Assembly: GCA_965225895.1 (NCBI GenBank)
Contig: CBDDBR010000011.1
Span: 806,001 to 870,000 of the forward strand
DNA from: Endobugula sp965225895
Lineage (GTDB): Bacteria > Pseudomonadota > Gammaproteobacteria > Pseudomonadales > Cellvibrionaceae
DNA: 64,000 bases
Direction of reading: 5' to 3'
Shown: one piece after another, positions 45,632 through 53,909 of the stretch
Layout of the letters: the number at the start of each line of letters is the position of its first letter
Numbering within the stretch: the stretch's first letter is position 1
The notes under the pieces: generated by a model
What the model saw: only the letters and a program-made list of their open reading frames with translations
Databases searched by the model: none
What the model was told of the DNA's origin: nothing
Program-made: the position numbers and the translations under genes

Positions 45632-46273
45632 TTAATGTAATTGCTGTTCTTTGGCTTGTTTAATCAGTTGATCTGCCGCTTCAATAATGGTTTTACGTTT
45701 GGTAATCACTTGAAGGCGATTACCTCCTAATTGGCGCCATAAGATGGCAGAACGAATACCCGCAAAGAGCAATACGCGTATTTGATTGCCAATACGCGCC
45801 TGCTGTAAGTAGTTGTAATCACCAGTGACTTGAATACGAAAGCTAAAAGTACTGATAGTGCTGGTATATGTGTCTGCTAGGCTGGCAATCACATTGTCGT
45901 GAGTTAATTCAAATAATTCTGCTTGCTGCTGAGATTGTCCTAAGCGCTTGCCAATGTTTTGCAACATATCGGGTTGCTTCATTAGTTTTTTCTGCAAATG
46001 CAGCATACCCATTACGTATCGAATAATGTCATTGCCGTCAGATGTATTGTGGCGTTTTAAAGAGCCACTTAAGCGCTCTAAGCCAGTGAGTAGGGCATGA
46101 GTATCGCCGTATACATCATGAATATTCTTGGGATTTTGCTCAAAAAGGCTATGAATGGCGGTGTGTAGTTCCGCATTATTGAGGCTGCCTGTTGTGGCGA
46201 GTCGATGTACTAATACCGCTGCTTGAAAAATACCCGCTAATGCAATGGTGCGATCATTCCAAGTGTTTGACAT
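45632..46273 (-). CDS. hflD: HflD lysogenization regulator homologue
   Basis: A 213-residue helical protein of the HflD family, peripheral to the inner membrane, known in E. coli for antagonising lambda CII. Recognisable segments are RTIALAGIFQAAVLVHRLA at the N terminus and IRVLLFAGIRSAILWRQLGGNRLQ near the end. It follows mnmA, the usual neighbour in gammaproteobacteria, although no purB follows here. Confidence 0.9.
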   Translation of the reverse strand: MSNTWNDRTIALAGIFQAAVLVHRLATTGSLNNAELHTAIHSLFEQNPKNIHDVYGDTHALLTGLERLSGSLKRHNTSDGNDIIRYVMGMLHLQKKLMKQPDMLQNIGKRLGQSQQQAELFELTHDNVIASLADTYTSTISTFSFRIQVTGDYNYLQQARIGNQIRVLLFAGIRSAILWRQLGGNRLQVITKRKTIIEAADQLIKQAKEQQLH

Positions 46274-46390
46274 ATTCTGGTTAACTTCCTAACAAATGTA
46301 TATTCAATAGTGTGTTTATCGTGTACTGCGATACATTATGGGGTCAATGCCATGCATTTCTAGCATTAACTCCCTTTTTATTTGTACTCT

Positions 46391-47494
46391 TTACGCCCTT
46401 GATTCGATCACTGCACCACCCAAACAATGCTCATTATCGTATAACACGATAGATTGTCCGGGCGTAACGGCGCGTTGGGGATCGTCAAACACAACATCAA
46501 TGCGTCCGTCTTCAAGTAGGGTAACGGTGCAGGCTTGATCGGGTTGGCGATAACGAATTTTGGCTTGGCAGCGTATGCTGTGTACCGATGGTGCAGAGTT
46601 AATCCAGTGCATATCAGTAGCACTTAAGGTTTTATGATAAAGCAGCGGGTGCTTATCGCCTTGAACAACAATGAGTTGATTGGTGCGTAAATCTTTATCA
46701 ACCACATACCATGGAGCATCAGGGGCATCTTTAACGCCGCCAATACCTAAACCTTGGCGTTGTCCCATGGTGTGATACATTAAACCAGAATGCTTGCCAA
46801 TAACTTGGCCTTTATCGGTCACAATCTCACCTTCTTGGGCGGGTAGATATTGTTCTAAAAAGTCTTTAAAGCGGCGTTCGCCAATAAAACAAATACCCGT
46901 ACTGTCTTTTTTATTATGGGTAATAAGATCATGTTCTTCGGCGAGCTTTCGTACCACAGGTTTTTCTAACTCACCCACAGGGAATAAGGTTTTGGCGAGT
47001 TGCTCACCACCTACGGCGTGTAAAAAATAGCTTTGGTCTTTATTGTTGTCACAGCCCTTAAGCAGGCGAGTATGTCCATCCACATCATGGCGACGCACAT
47101 AGTGCCCCGTGGCAATCATATCGGCACCCAGTACCTGTGCGTAGTCTAAAAAGACTTTAAACTTAATTTCACGGTTGCATAAAATATCGGGGTTGGGTGT
47201 ACGACCTGCTTTGTACTCTTCTAAAAAATACTCAAAGACATTATCCCAATATTCCGCGGCAAAATTAGCCGTGTGTAGAGTAATACCAAGGGTATCGCAA
47301 ACACGCTGAGCATCGGCTAAATCAGCCTTAGCCGAACAATATTCCGTACCGTCGTCCTCATCCCAGTTTTTCATAAACAGGCCTTCTACTTGATAGCCTT
47401 GTTGCTGCAGTAAAAGGGCGGTAACAGAAGAATCAACACCGCCAGACATGCCAACCATGACGCGGGTTTCTTGGGGGGTAGAAGGTAAAGACAT
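46391..47494 (-). CDS. mnmA: tRNA-specific 2-thiouridylase MnmA
   Basis: MnmA thiolates U34 of Lys, Glu and Gln tRNAs. The PP-loop is GMSGGVDSSV. Two catalytic cysteines are in NPDILCNREIKF and STGICFIGERRF. FRYRQPDQ-like IRYRQPDQACTV is in the C-terminal barrel. The start is taken at ATG 47494 (MSLPSTPQ); an ATG at 47530 would add 12 residues but sits inside a hairpin. Neither has a strong ribosome-binding site. It is followed by hflD. Confidence 0.93.
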   Translation of the reverse strand: MSLPSTPQETRVMVGMSGGVDSSVTALLLQQQGYQVEGLFMKNWDEDDGTEYCSAKADLADAQRVCDTLGITLHTANFAAEYWDNVFEYFLEEYKAGRTPNPDILCNREIKFKVFLDYAQVLGADMIATGHYVRRHDVDGHTRLLKGCDNNKDQSYFLHAVGGEQLAKTLFPVGELEKPVVRKLAEEHDLITHNKKDSTGICFIGERRFKDFLEQYLPAQEGEIVTDKGQVIGKHSGLMYHTMGQRQGLGIGGVKDAPDAPWYVVDKDLRTNQLIVVQGDKHPLLYHKTLSATDMHWINSAPSVHSIRCQAKIRYRQPDQACTVTLLEDGRIDVVFDDPQRAVTPGQSIVLYDNEHCLGGAVIESRA

Positions 47495-47520
47495 AGGTGC
47501 TACAACATTCATCATCAATA

Positions 47521-47543
47521 AAACCGCCATTTTAACGGTTTTA
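47521..47543 (-). terminator. Possible terminator hairpin before mnmA
   Basis: AAAACCG and CGGTTTT pair across a nine-base loop; on the minus strand the stem ends in TTTTATT. It lies 75 bases after the VF530-like stop and could end that transcript. The stem is short, so confidence is low. Confidence 0.35.
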
Positions 47544-47617
47544 TCAAGACTTTGCTGAACAATTACAAGTGAGTAATAAAAAAATAGACAAAGTTACCCG
47601 CAGTAATACGATTTATA

Positions 47618-47842
47618 TTAGTCTGCGGTTACCATAGAAACATACAGCGCCTCAACCTTACTTCTTGCCCACGGCGTACGACGTAAAAATTTAAGGCTAG
47701 ACGAAATGCTAGGTTCGTTCATAAAGCAATGAATACGAATCATATCTCCCAGCGTTTCCCAGCCATACTTTTCTACTAGATCAGTAAGCATCATTTTAAG
47801 AGTAACACCGTGAAGAGGATCATTGTTATTCGTATTAGGCAT
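47618..47842 (-). CDS. VF530-type DNA-binding protein (DUF2132)
   Basis: A 74-residue protein with nearly the whole VF530 signature: DPLHGVTLKMMLTDLVEKYGW and SLKFLRRTPWARSKVEALYV. The family is named after a Vibrio fischeri protein of known structure; DNA binding is suggested but not proved. It lies just upstream of mnmA on the same strand. Confidence 0.85.
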   Translation of the reverse strand: MPNTNNNDPLHGVTLKMMLTDLVEKYGWETLGDMIRIHCFMNEPSISSSLKFLRRTPWARSKVEALYVSMVTAD

Positions 47843-48223
47843 AGTATGAGTATATGTTAAGCGCTATCGATGAGTGGCAGTTAGGTGCAATCCCTTGGTT
47901 TGGTAACACCCCATTAATGCAAAAGAATACAGTAATTAGGTGAGGCCTGATAGTTTTGTTATTGAAGTATGTATGCTCATGGTCTCTTAATAGGTATTGC
48001 ACAGGCGTGCTTATTAAATCTACTTAAAATAATTATGGTATCTGGACAATGTTTCCACAAAGATAGTTTTATTTATAGCAATCATTGCTGTTAGCTGAAG
48101 TATTAATAGAGGGGTGAAACGATTTTTGTATTACGCCTATTTTTATCTGTTGGTCGCTAGACCAATAAATGCTTAACAAATGGCTGTCTGCCGATAGCAT
48201 TTGACCTATCACTAGCACTGTCT
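47843..48223. other. Intergenic region before the HD-GYP gene
   Basis: A 381-base AT-rich region between divergent genes. It contains TTGGTC-GCTA-GACCAA (48150-48165), a perfect six-base inverted repeat about 60 bases before the HD-GYP start. The HD-GYP reading frame is open back to about 48161 but has no start codon there. No RNA gene or convincing promoter was identified. Confidence 0.45.
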
Positions 48224-49744
48224 ATGCTTTTAGGTATGGGTGCGTATTTTACTATAGATTCTCTTCGTTCTTCTGATATGACGGCTAATACCAAGGGTGT
48301 TGGTGGGCTTGCTCGTGTACGGCTGAGCGATGTGGTGCAGTATTTAGCGGCTGGGTTTATTTTTATTTTATATGGCGTACAGGTGTGCCCATTTTTAGAG
48401 TCTATAGAACGTCCTTTTTTTATTTTGGTAGTAACGGTATTGTTTATCACGATGTTTGTGATGCGCAGTGTATGTTGGCGTTGGTGTTTGGCGCGTTATT
48501 CTCACAATATTATTAGCCGACAGTTTGTTCTTGATATGGGCGTTTTTATAACGGGCGGTTTGGCGCTTGTTGTCGGTAATAGTGTGATTTATGGGTTTCC
48601 TTTGGCATCAGGAGTGCGAGTTGCACTAGGGGTGGCCGTATTAGGATTTTTAATCAGTTTGCAATTGGCTTTACACACTGAAAGCGCTCTCATTGCTCTA
48701 CGGCAGGCATCATCTTCTACTCGTTATATCTCTATTACCCGAAAAATACAGTGGTTTTGTTTGTCTTTGTTGATGGCAGCATTAGTGACCATGTTGTTAT
48801 TAGTATTTAAAGATTTTGAGTGGCTCGTAGGTGTGGGTGATGAAGTTTCTATTCAGCAAGCATCACTATGGATATTGTATGAAATGCTCTTTGTAGCCGT
48901 GATATTTGGTGTTTATGGCTTTTTAATTTCTCGTTTATTTAGAAAAAACATTCATGCTTATTTTAGTGTGCAAAATGCAGCATTGCAGGGGGTGAATGCG
49001 GGTGAGCGAGAATTGCAAATACCTATTATTAGTAATGATGAGTTTGGCGTTACCGCACGTTATACCAATCACATGATTAATAGTTTGCGCGAGACAGAAC
49101 AGGATTTATATAAAACGAGAGATGCTACCATTTATGCGATTTCGTCGTTGGCAGAAACGCGTGATAATGAAACGGGTGCGCACATTGTTCGTACACAAAA
49201 ATATGTAGAGGCTTTGGGGCGCTATTTAATTGAGCAAAACAAATATCAAGATCAATTAACCGAACACGCTTTAGAACTGATTGGAAAATCTGCACCTTTG
49301 CACGATATTGGCAAAGTTGGTATTCCCGATTCTATTTTGTTAAAGCCAGGTAAATTAACTGATGACGAATTTACCATTATGAAAAATCATCCATTGATTG
49401 GTCGCCAAGCCATTGAAAAGGCCGAAGAGCAAATAGGCTCTATGCCATTTTTACAGTACGCGAAAGAAATTTCAGAGAGCCATCACGAAAAATGGGACGG
49501 CAGTGGTTATCCCTATGGCTTAAAAGAGCACGATATTCCGCTATCTGGTCGTTTAATGGCATTAGCGGATGTTTATGATGCACTGATTACCAAGCGTGTA
49601 TATAAGCCTGCCTTTAGCCATGAAAAGTCACGGCAAATTATTATTGAGGGCAGGGGTAATCACTTTGATCCAGAGATTGTCGACGCCTTTATAGCCATTG
49701 AAGAAGAATTTATCGCGATTGCTAAAAATTATCACGATGGTTAA
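48224..49744 (+). CDS. Membrane-bound HD-GYP c-di-GMP phosphodiesterase
   Basis: A 506-residue protein with about six membrane helices in residues 1-245, a HAMP-like segment (about 240-290) and a C-terminal HD-GYP domain. The catalytic His-Asp pair is 360-361 in HDIGKVGIPD, followed by HHEKWDGSGYP with the GYP at 428-430. These residues are intact, so c-di-GMP hydrolysis is expected. The membrane part may sense a signal but resembles no sensor I recognise. The ATG at 48224 lacks a clear ribosome-binding site, so the start is uncertain. Confidence 0.85.
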   Translation: MLLGMGAYFTIDSLRSSDMTANTKGVGGLARVRLSDVVQYLAAGFIFILYGVQVCPFLESIERPFFILVVTVLFITMFVMRSVCWRWCLARYSHNIISRQFVLDMGVFITGGLALVVGNSVIYGFPLASGVRVALGVAVLGFLISLQLALHTESALIALRQASSSTRYISITRKIQWFCLSLLMAALVTMLLLVFKDFEWLVGVGDEVSIQQASLWILYEMLFVAVIFGVYGFLISRLFRKNIHAYFSVQNAALQGVNAGERELQIPIISNDEFGVTARYTNHMINSLRETEQDLYKTRDATIYAISSLAETRDNETGAHIVRTQKYVEALGRYLIEQNKYQDQLTEHALELIGKSAPLHDIGKVGIPDSILLKPGKLTDDEFTIMKNHPLIGRQAIEKAEEQIGSMPFLQYAKEISESHHEKWDGSGYPYGLKEHDIPLSGRLMALADVYDALITKRVYKPAFSHEKSRQIIIEGRGNHFDPEIVDAFIAIEEEFIAIAKNYHDG

Positions 49745-50069
49745 TGGGCAGTATGCTCTATTGCTTTTAACCGAAACCACAGGCTATGTTGTTGACTAAG
49801 GCTTATATGAGTTATAAGGTGTCATTGTCTTTTGTTTCAAATACATTTCTATTGATCTTTCTTGTGCGTTTTTCCCCTACAGGGCAGATCTTCAGGCTTT
49901 TTTGTTGACGGGCAATGATTTGCAATCTTATATGCAGCATAGCCTATAGTTAGACGTAACACTTTTACGTGTCCTTTAAGCCTTCATTTCCCTTGTGTTT
50001 TGTTTGTTTTGGCATTTAAGAGCTATATTTTTTACACGAGCCAGCCTCGTATTTAATGTGCCATTAATT
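49745..50069. other. Intergenic region before the binding-protein/transporter fusion
   Basis: A 325-base AT-rich gap. ACGAG-ccagc-CTCGT (about 50036-50050) is a five-base hairpin just upstream of the fusion gene. The reading frame of the fusion gene is open back to 49995, but the signal peptide fits the ATG at 50070. No gene or RNA element was found. Confidence 0.4.
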
Positions 50070-51725
50070 ATGAATACGCGAATTCCCCTTTTTACAAAAA
50101 ACGGTGTTTGTTTTTTGTTGAGTCTTTTGTTATCTGTGCAATGCTTTTCTGTATTAGCCGATGAAAACACGGCAAAAACACCACCGAATGATGTGGTAGA
50201 GCCTGCCGAAATTCTTGCTCCAGTACCTGCTGTTATGTCCTTGTTCAATAGCAGTGATCCATTGAGTGTCAACGTGGGCTGGTATCACTGGGACCCTTAT
50301 CAGTACCTAAATGCCAATGGTCGGCTTACAGGGCTAGATTTTGCGTTGGTACAAGAGATTTTTGAAGCCTCAGGCATTGCCGTTACTTACGACGAAGGCG
50401 CTAAAGATAGTTGGTCTAAAAACCAGCAGGATGTACTTAATCATAAAAAAGATGTCACCGCAGGTGCGTTTAAAACACCGATACGTTCAGAAAAATATCA
50501 TATATCTCAACCTTATCGTTACGAATGGAATAGCTTGTATGTACGCAATACTGATGCATCGTACTTTACGGTATCTTCGGTAGAGGAGTTGCTGGCATTG
50601 ATTGATGATGAGCATAAATTGGGTGTGATTAAAGGTTATCGCTATACCAGTGAAGAGTTAAATACTTATATTGAAGAGCAAATCAAAAAAGGCAGTTCGC
50701 ATATTGTGTCTTCTATCACGGAAGAAGAAAATTTTAACCAGCTGTATGAGGGGCAGGTTAGCCTTGTGGTGTCAGATCGTTTAGTGGGCGCCCGCATTAT
50801 GTGGAAAAACCAAACGCGCGATACACAAATATCTGAACTTCCCGTTACATTACCCGCATTACCGATTCATTTATTGATCCATAAAAGTGAAAATGCAGCC
50901 GTTAATGAGAGAATGCTGCATATTATGTCTGCATTTAATAATGGCATTGTTGAGCTGACAGCGTCGGGAGCGATCCAAAAAACAATCGGTAATTATTTGT
51001 TTCCTGTGTTGATGAATATTACGGTGCAACGTGATTGGTTTACTATGATTGATCTTGTTGGTGCTGTATTTTTTGCAATCGCAGGTTTATTAATTGCCCG
51101 TGATAATCGGTATGACCTATTTGGTGTGCTGGTAATGACGGCGCTGTTGACGACAGGTGGCGGTTTGATACGTGATATTTTTGTAGGGCGCGACCCCGTG
51201 ATTTTACGTTACCCCGAATACATGTTGATAGTGATGAGTGTTGCTGTGATTGGCTTTTGTTTATGTTGGGCACATGATTATTTGCAAACACAATTTCCTC
51301 GTTATAAATCGATTGCATATAAACAACAAGCGGGCTGGTTTTTTGTTCGTCATTTAATTGAAGCAATGGCATTAGGTGCATATACCGTTGTAGGTGTGGG
51401 TGTAGCCGTAGAAATGAAATTGTCTCCTTTATGGTTATGGGGGCCAATACTCGGCTGTGTTACTGCTTGCGGTGGGGGTATTTTGGCAAACGCATTACGA
51501 CAGGGCGAAGAGATTAAAGCGATGAAGGGCGGTTTAGATCCTGAATGTACGCTTTTTTGGGGAAGTATATTTACGTGGGTATTAATTTGGCAGGCCGATC
51601 GACTGAACCCTAATGAGGTATTGCTAGGTGTTGTTGTTACATTGGTGGGTACTACAGTGACTGTATTATTGGTTAACCATTTTAAGTGGACATCACCTAC
51701 GCTTAAATATATTCATCAAAAATAG
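50070..51725 (+). CDS. Periplasmic SBP_bac_3 domain fused to UPF0126/TRIC-type glycine-transporter domain
   Basis: A signal peptide (residues 1-30, ending SVLA) leads into a solute-binding domain of the SBP_bac_3 amino-acid type (about 65-312), with VGWYHWDPYQYL, GRLTGLDFALVQEIFEASGI and LPIHLLIHKSE. From about 325 to 540 follow seven hydrophobic helices in two repeats, with TTGGGLIRDI (361-370) and TACGGGILANAL, the mark of UPF0126 (TRIC-type, Pfam glycine transporter). The reading frame is continuous. It probably works as a ligand-gated or ligand-delivering membrane channel for a small amino acid. A PLP decarboxylase gene starts eight bases downstream. Confidence 0.85.
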   Translation: MNTRIPLFTKNGVCFLLSLLLSVQCFSVLADENTAKTPPNDVVEPAEILAPVPAVMSLFNSSDPLSVNVGWYHWDPYQYLNANGRLTGLDFALVQEIFEASGIAVTYDEGAKDSWSKNQQDVLNHKKDVTAGAFKTPIRSEKYHISQPYRYEWNSLYVRNTDASYFTVSSVEELLALIDDEHKLGVIKGYRYTSEELNTYIEEQIKKGSSHIVSSITEEENFNQLYEGQVSLVVSDRLVGARIMWKNQTRDTQISELPVTLPALPIHLLIHKSENAAVNERMLHIMSAFNNGIVELTASGAIQKTIGNYLFPVLMNITVQRDWFTMIDLVGAVFFAIAGLLIARDNRYDLFGVLVMTALLTTGGGLIRDIFVGRDPVILRYPEYMLIVMSVAVIGFCLCWAHDYLQTQFPRYKSIAYKQQAGWFFVRHLIEAMALGAYTVVGVGVAVEMKLSPLWLWGPILGCVTACGGGILANALRQGEEIKAMKGGLDPECTLFWGSIFTWVLIWQADRLNPNEVLLGVVVTLVGTTVTVLLVNHFKWTSPTLKYIHQK

Positions 51726-51733
51726 ATAAGACT

Positions 51734-53293
51734 ATGACATCCCCGTTATCGCTAAGCCAAGAACAGTGCCATGCATTAATGGCGCATTTTAAAGAAAAAA
51801 CTAATGCTGCTTTTTCAGAGCGTATTGAGCAGTTGATTCACGATTTTTTATCCACAGATCATATTACTTCTGAATTAAGTCACCATGAGTTGCACGATAT
51901 TTTTTCTCATGTGTCGATCCCGCAACAAGGCTTGCCAGAAGTAGAGTATTTGGATGCGCTAGAAAAAAATGTGATTGACCATACCATTAATACGGGCTCA
52001 CCGTATTTTATTGGTCATATGACCAGCTTGCTACCCAGTTTTATGCGTCCAATCGCAAAATTAGTGGCAACAATGAATCAAAATGTTGTGAAGATGGAAA
52101 CATCAAAGTCACTGACATTTTATGAAAAACAAGCATTGTCGATGCTGCATAAAGTTATTTTTAAGCAAGACGATAGTTACTACCAAACGATGCTGTCTAA
52201 TCATTGCAGTCCATTGGGTTTGGTTACATCGGGTGGAACCTTGGCAAATGTTGCCGCTTTGCAATGCGCGCGTAACCAATCGTTGGCCGCTTTTGCGGAT
52301 GTTGAGCAAGAGGGCTTATACGCAGCCTTACATAAGGCAGGCTTTAGCGATACGGTGGTGATTTGTTCGTCGTTAGCTCATTACTCTATTGAGAAAAGTC
52401 TTGGCTTATTGGGTTTAGGTAAAAAAAATATCCGCTTGATTGACGTTGATCAAAACCAGCAGATGAATGTAGATCAATTACATCATGTCTTAACAGAGTG
52501 CCAGCAACAACATATTCATGTGAGTGCGATTGTTGGTGTAGCAGGTACTACCGAATGCGGTTCCTTTGACCCCTTAGAAAAAATTGCCGATCTCGCAGAG
52601 GCCTTTGGTGTTTATTTTCATGTTGATGCAGCATGGGGCGGCCCATTAGCGTTTTCTGCTAAATATCGTGGATTAATTGCTGGCATAGAGCGAGCAGATT
52701 CTGTAACTATTGATGGCCATAAACAGTTATATTTACCCATGGGTATTGGTATTGTTTTATTTAAGCATCACGACACGGGTAAGTTGATCGCTAATCAGGC
52801 CAATTATATTATTCGTGCATCATCCCCCGATTTAGGGCGCATGGGGGTAGAAGGCTCTAGGGCAGCGAATGTGTGTTATTTGCAAGCGGCATTATGCTTG
52901 ATCGGTGAACAGGGTTATGCCCATTTGCTAGAGCATAGTATTGCTACGGCTGCTCAAATGGCGGCTGATATTAAAGCATCGGATGATTTTGAATTATTAA
53001 ATCAACCGCAGGCAAATATTTTTTTATATCGTTATATTCCTCAGCAATATCGCCAACAAGTCACTTATTCGGCGGCGGATAATCACGCGATAGATGAATT
53101 TAATATTCAATTACAACAGTTACAACTCAGTCGAGGGGTGACCTTTGTATCAAGAACATTATTTACTGGCACAACTCAGCAAACGGTTGTGGGTTTGCGT
53201 GTAGTTATTGCTAATCCATTAACGACTCACAAACACTGTCAAGCGGTACTCAATGATCAACGCCTGCTTGCGACAGAACTGATCAACTCTTAA
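51734..53293 (+). CDS. panP: PanP-like PLP-dependent aspartate/glutamate decarboxylase
   Basis: A group II PLP decarboxylase of 519 residues. HVDAAWGG contains the ring-stacking aspartate (Asp298), and DGHKQLYLPMG has the Schiff-base lysine (Lys330). MNQNVVKMETSKSLTFYEKQ, SGGTLANVAAL and LGRMGVEGSRAANV are blocks I recall from PanP, the pyridoxal-dependent aspartate 1-decarboxylase that supplies beta-alanine in Vibrio. Glutamate or aromatic substrates remain possible. It is eight bases downstream of the binding-domain/transporter fusion, so the two are almost certainly cotranscribed. Confidence 0.82.
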   Translation: MTSPLSLSQEQCHALMAHFKEKTNAAFSERIEQLIHDFLSTDHITSELSHHELHDIFSHVSIPQQGLPEVEYLDALEKNVIDHTINTGSPYFIGHMTSLLPSFMRPIAKLVATMNQNVVKMETSKSLTFYEKQALSMLHKVIFKQDDSYYQTMLSNHCSPLGLVTSGGTLANVAALQCARNQSLAAFADVEQEGLYAALHKAGFSDTVVICSSLAHYSIEKSLGLLGLGKKNIRLIDVDQNQQMNVDQLHHVLTECQQQHIHVSAIVGVAGTTECGSFDPLEKIADLAEAFGVYFHVDAAWGGPLAFSAKYRGLIAGIERADSVTIDGHKQLYLPMGIGIVLFKHHDTGKLIANQANYIIRASSPDLGRMGVEGSRAANVCYLQAALCLIGEQGYAHLLEHSIATAAQMAADIKASDDFELLNQPQANIFLYRYIPQQYRQQVTYSAADNHAIDEFNIQLQQLQLSRGVTFVSRTLFTGTTQQTVVGLRVVIANPLTTHKHCQAVLNDQRLLATELINS

Positions 53294-53306
53294 GGTATAT
53301 AAATCC

Positions 53307-53558
53307 ATGAAAATATTAGTACGTAATTTAGATAGATCAACAACAGAAGACGAGTTGAATGCATTGTTTGTGGCGTTTGGTGGGGTTCAATCGTCCACCC
53401 TTGTACTCGATAAAGATACTGGTGTATCTAAGGGGTTTGGTTTTATTGAAATGCCAAATGCAGGTGAGGCAAAGGCGGCGATTAAAACGCTAAATAATAC
53501 AACCGTGGGTAGTCAAATCATTCGTGTAAAAAAAGCACAAGAAAAAAGTGCATCATAA
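53307..53558 (+). CDS. Single-RRM RNA-binding protein
   Basis: An 83-residue RNA-recognition motif protein. RNP2 is ILVRNL and RNP1 is KGFGFIEM, with the aromatic residues for base stacking in RNP1. Small RRM proteins of this kind occur in cyanobacteria and many proteobacteria and bind single-stranded RNA; specific targets are unknown. It starts 13 bases after the decarboxylase gene. Confidence 0.88.
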   Translation: MKILVRNLDRSTTEDELNALFVAFGGVQSSTLVLDKDTGVSKGFGFIEMPNAGEAKAAIKTLNNTTVGSQIIRVKKAQEKSAS

Positions 53559-53609
53559 ATATTGCTGATGTAGCATTTATATTTTAAGTGATTGAGATAA
53601 GAAAATTTT

Positions 53610-53885
53610 ATGGTAGCAATGGCAAGACATATTTTAGTTAAGCGAAAGGATGATGCAGAAACCATTCGGCAGCGTTTATTAAAAGGTGAGCCCTTTGATG
53701 TATTGGCTAAAAAGCACTCGACCTGTAATTCGTCTAAAAAGGGTGGCGATTTGGGTGAGATTCGTAAAGGTCAGTTGGTTAAGTCTGTAGAACAGGTGAT
53801 TTTTAAAAAGCCACTTAAGCAAGTACATGGGCCTGTAAAAAGTCAATTTGGTTTTCATTTAATTGAAGTCTATTACAGAGATTAA
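53610..53885 (+). CDS. ppiC: Parvulin-type peptidyl-prolyl isomerase (PpiC)
   Basis: A single parvulin domain of about 91 residues without a signal peptide, so cytoplasmic like E. coli PpiC. Conserved segments are ARHILVKRKDDAE, HSTCNSSKKGGDLGEI and the C-terminal QFGFHLIEV. Initiation at the ATG three codons downstream (53619, MARHILV) is equally likely. It follows the RRM gene on the same strand. Confidence 0.87.
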   Translation: MVAMARHILVKRKDDAETIRQRLLKGEPFDVLAKKHSTCNSSKKGGDLGEIRKGQLVKSVEQVIFKKPLKQVHGPVKSQFGFHLIEVYYRD

Positions 53886-53909
53886 CAATGTAAGGCGAGT
53901 GGCTGCCAG

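Noticed and set aside
47843..48223. CRISPR, tRNA or riboswitch in the longer intergenic gaps
   Set aside because: I looked for regular repeats, cloverleaf patterns and conserved leader structures here and in the other gaps and saw none.
50070..51725. Binding-domain/channel fusion as a frameshift artefact
   Set aside because: A single continuous frame spans both domains with sensible protein sequence across the junction, and no gap or stop is present.
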